Assembly: GCA_029379385.1 (NCBI GenBank)
Contig: CM055609.1
Location: forward strand, 4,960,001 to 5,024,000
DNA from: Quillaja saponaria
Taxonomy: Eukaryota; Streptophyta; Magnoliopsida; Fabales; Quillajaceae
Direction: 5' to 3'
Length of the DNA stretch: 64,000 nt
In this document: one piece after another, positions 62,342 to 64,000 of the stretch
Position numbering within the stretch: the stretch's first letter is position 1
Layout of the letters: every line of letters begins with the position of its first letter
The notes under the pieces: model-generated
What the model saw: only the letters and a program-made list of their open reading frames with translations
Told to the model about the DNA's origin: nothing
The model's database searches: none
Made by a program: the position numbers and the translations under genes

Positions 62342-63808
62342 ACTATGTCAATTTAGTTATATGTTTCTTAATGGAAGTAACATTTTTAGAACTTTTTACA
62401 TTTATATCACCTTGTTCTTACATGTAGTAGGAAAATTTTGATGCCACTTAATAGAGTTTCCATCGTTTCATAATTGCAAGGAAGTTTATAGCATTGTTGA
62501 TTATGCAATGAATATGCCAACAGCCTTTACAGCTTTTCTAGTAGCCTTTACCTTATGCGTAGAACTGAAGTTACTCTAGTTATACAAAGGACTTTGTTTA
62601 AAACAGACCTAGAAAGGAATCGTTGCTCGTGTATCCATTCCTGTCAGCCAAGAGCGAGCAAAATTCTTGAGATGATGAAAATGAATGCTTAAAAAACAAC
62701 TTGAAAATTAATGTCCCATTGATCCATAGACCAACAGTGGCTTGCGCAATAACTCAGGAAAAGCAAGCTCAACTATGTGTTGAGAACAACTTGGAATGAT
62801 GCTTAAGATAATGGACTCAAGCCAGTAGATGTAATCCAAATTTGATCACTTGACTCTTGTCTTGGTTCTGAGAGGAAGTAAACAGAAGAGTAATTCTTAT
62901 TGAAGTGAGTCAGAAAGTACATCGTTTTTGTTTCTAACATCTTTCTTATTCAGGAAAGGTAACGAATGATATGGTCAAAAAGAATTAGTGAGAAGGATAG
63001 TTACTAATTATGATGCAAGATTCTTAATTTCTTACTAAATTTTGTTAAAAATGATTGTAAATCACTACAATCTTTAGCAGTATTACTGCAATCCCTTTTC
63101 TTGCTTGCTTGGCTTTATAACTAACTGCAAAAGGTCTTTTCTCATCAGAGATAGGGGACAAGCCCTTTCTACCTCTTTCTTCTTTTGTAATTTTACATGG
63201 AAGCAAACAATTATCAGATTTCAGAAGTCTGGAGTCTCAATATATATAAGTAGTATATTCGTATGCATTAGATATCCCAGATATTCTGATAATTTATATG
63301 GAGTTCATGTGGGTATTTTCATTTATATCCTTGCCTTTTGGAGTTCATATGGAGTACCAAACTTTATATTCCATCCTGTCACTGGGTACATTGGCACAGC
63401 AGCATGCATAGTTATTTATTTGTTCTTAGCAGTCATTAGTACCTTGTAACTTCCACATTCATGCCACCATATATCTTTCAATACAATAGTTATATGACAA
63501 GTGGGTTTTTAAATTGGATAATTTTGTCCTCGAGCTCGAGGCTGCCAATCATGAGACCAGGGTTGAACTTACACAACAGGATGTAGATTTGTAATCAAAA
63601 TTATTAGCAAAGATTGACTTAGCAAGGACAGCAAAATCATAATCCAAAAGGGCAAAACCAAGAAGTTAGTAAGTAATAGGAATACTAAATCAGCTCTCAT
63701 TAGAGAACAAAGTTTCAACAAATTCAGCAGTCAATCTGTTTTGGAGAATTGAAATAAGTGATATGAACTAGGAATGCATAACTCAGGAAGATAGGTGTCC
63801 TTTAAGCT
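62342..63808. other. Intergenic DNA
   Basis: p24 3' UTR followed by spacer. A 114-codon open frame at 63105-63449 has biased hydrophobic content and no family resemblance; I do not call it a gene. Nothing else recognised. Confidence 0.5.
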
Positions 63809-64000
63809 TTATTCTATTCGAATTATCTTCTGGTTCATGTATCTAAATCGGCAAACCTCGTCAAAAAAATCATCAGTACTGCTATGGCTGCTTTTCATCT
63901 GAAGAATCTTTATTACCATTGCCTTCAGATTCTTCCCATACTTCAATAAGGACTCTAGAGTGCCCATTTTCTGTTCAGCATTAAGTGGTGATCGCACAGT
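63809..64000 (-). CDS. Possible 3' end of an unidentified minus-strand gene (partial)
   Basis: The minus strand is open from the window edge to a stop at 63809-63811, reading SPLNAEQKMGTLESLLKYG then TDDFFDEVCRFRYMN. The first half looks protein-like (helical, charged) and the frame has no stop for 63 codons, but I recognise no family. It might be the last exon of a gene that continues beyond the window, or chance. Confidence 0.25.
   Translation of the reverse strand, partial: TVRSPLNAEQKMGTLESLLKYGKNLKAMVIKILQMKSSHSSTDDFFDEVCRFRYMNQKIIRIE

Noticed and set aside
63105..63449. 114-codon open frame after the p24 gene
   Set aside because: No family motif, irregular composition, no splice or regulatory support.

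Overview
The window is nuclear DNA of a flowering plant, most likely a eudicot. Genes are split by AT-rich GT-AG introns, intergenic DNA is AT-rich with microsatellites, and the proteins belong to plant families: CDC48C, FAE1-type KCS, a P-class PPR protein, ALKBH9-type demethylase, MEE9, EIX-type LRR receptor-like proteins and p24-delta. I cannot name the species.

Layout. 1-14.8 kb: a ten-exon CDC48C/NVL-like AAA ATPase (+), a decayed 3-hydroxyisobutyrate dehydrogenase-like pseudogene (-), a USP-domain pseudokinase gene with two single-base frame disruptions (+), and an intact one-exon 3-ketoacyl-CoA synthase (+). 15.4-21.5 kb: a ten-exon chloroplast-type PPR gene (-). 23.5-28.4 kb: a six-exon ALKBH9-type RNA demethylase (+) whose first intron holds an intronless FDM/IDN2 XH-domain fragment. 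29.65-29.88 kb: a MIR166 hairpin (-), not visible as an ORF. 30-33 kb: AT-rich DNA with MITE-like inverted repeats. 33.1-36.2 kb: an ARGLU1-like RS/coiled-coil gene (-). 37.6-38.0 kb: a MEE9-like gene (-).

38.5-56.9 kb is a tandem array of four EIX-type LRR receptor-like protein (RLP) copies with duplicated flanks. Copy 2 has an uninterrupted 851-codon LRR frame but loses its membrane anchor to a frameshift in a poly-A tract. Copies 1, 3 and 4 are pseudogenes damaged in different ways. Relics of a LINE-type RNase H domain lie upstream of copies 1 and 4. 56.9-59.7 kb is a complete non-autonomous LTR retrotransposon with 5-bp target-site duplication, degenerate gypsy-type primer binding site and two tandem arrays (188 bp and 142 bp periods), but no coding capacity. 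Its insertion site can be read empty in sister copies of the flank.

60.3-62.3 kb holds an intact four-exon p24-delta cargo receptor gene (+), and the right edge may hold the 3' end of an unidentified minus-strand gene.

The genes form no pathway. They are ordinary housekeeping, development and plastid genes beside a fast-evolving receptor cluster that has also accumulated retroelements. Exon limits were derived by eye from splice consensus and frame continuity, and all spliced models sum to whole codons except where a frameshift is stated.
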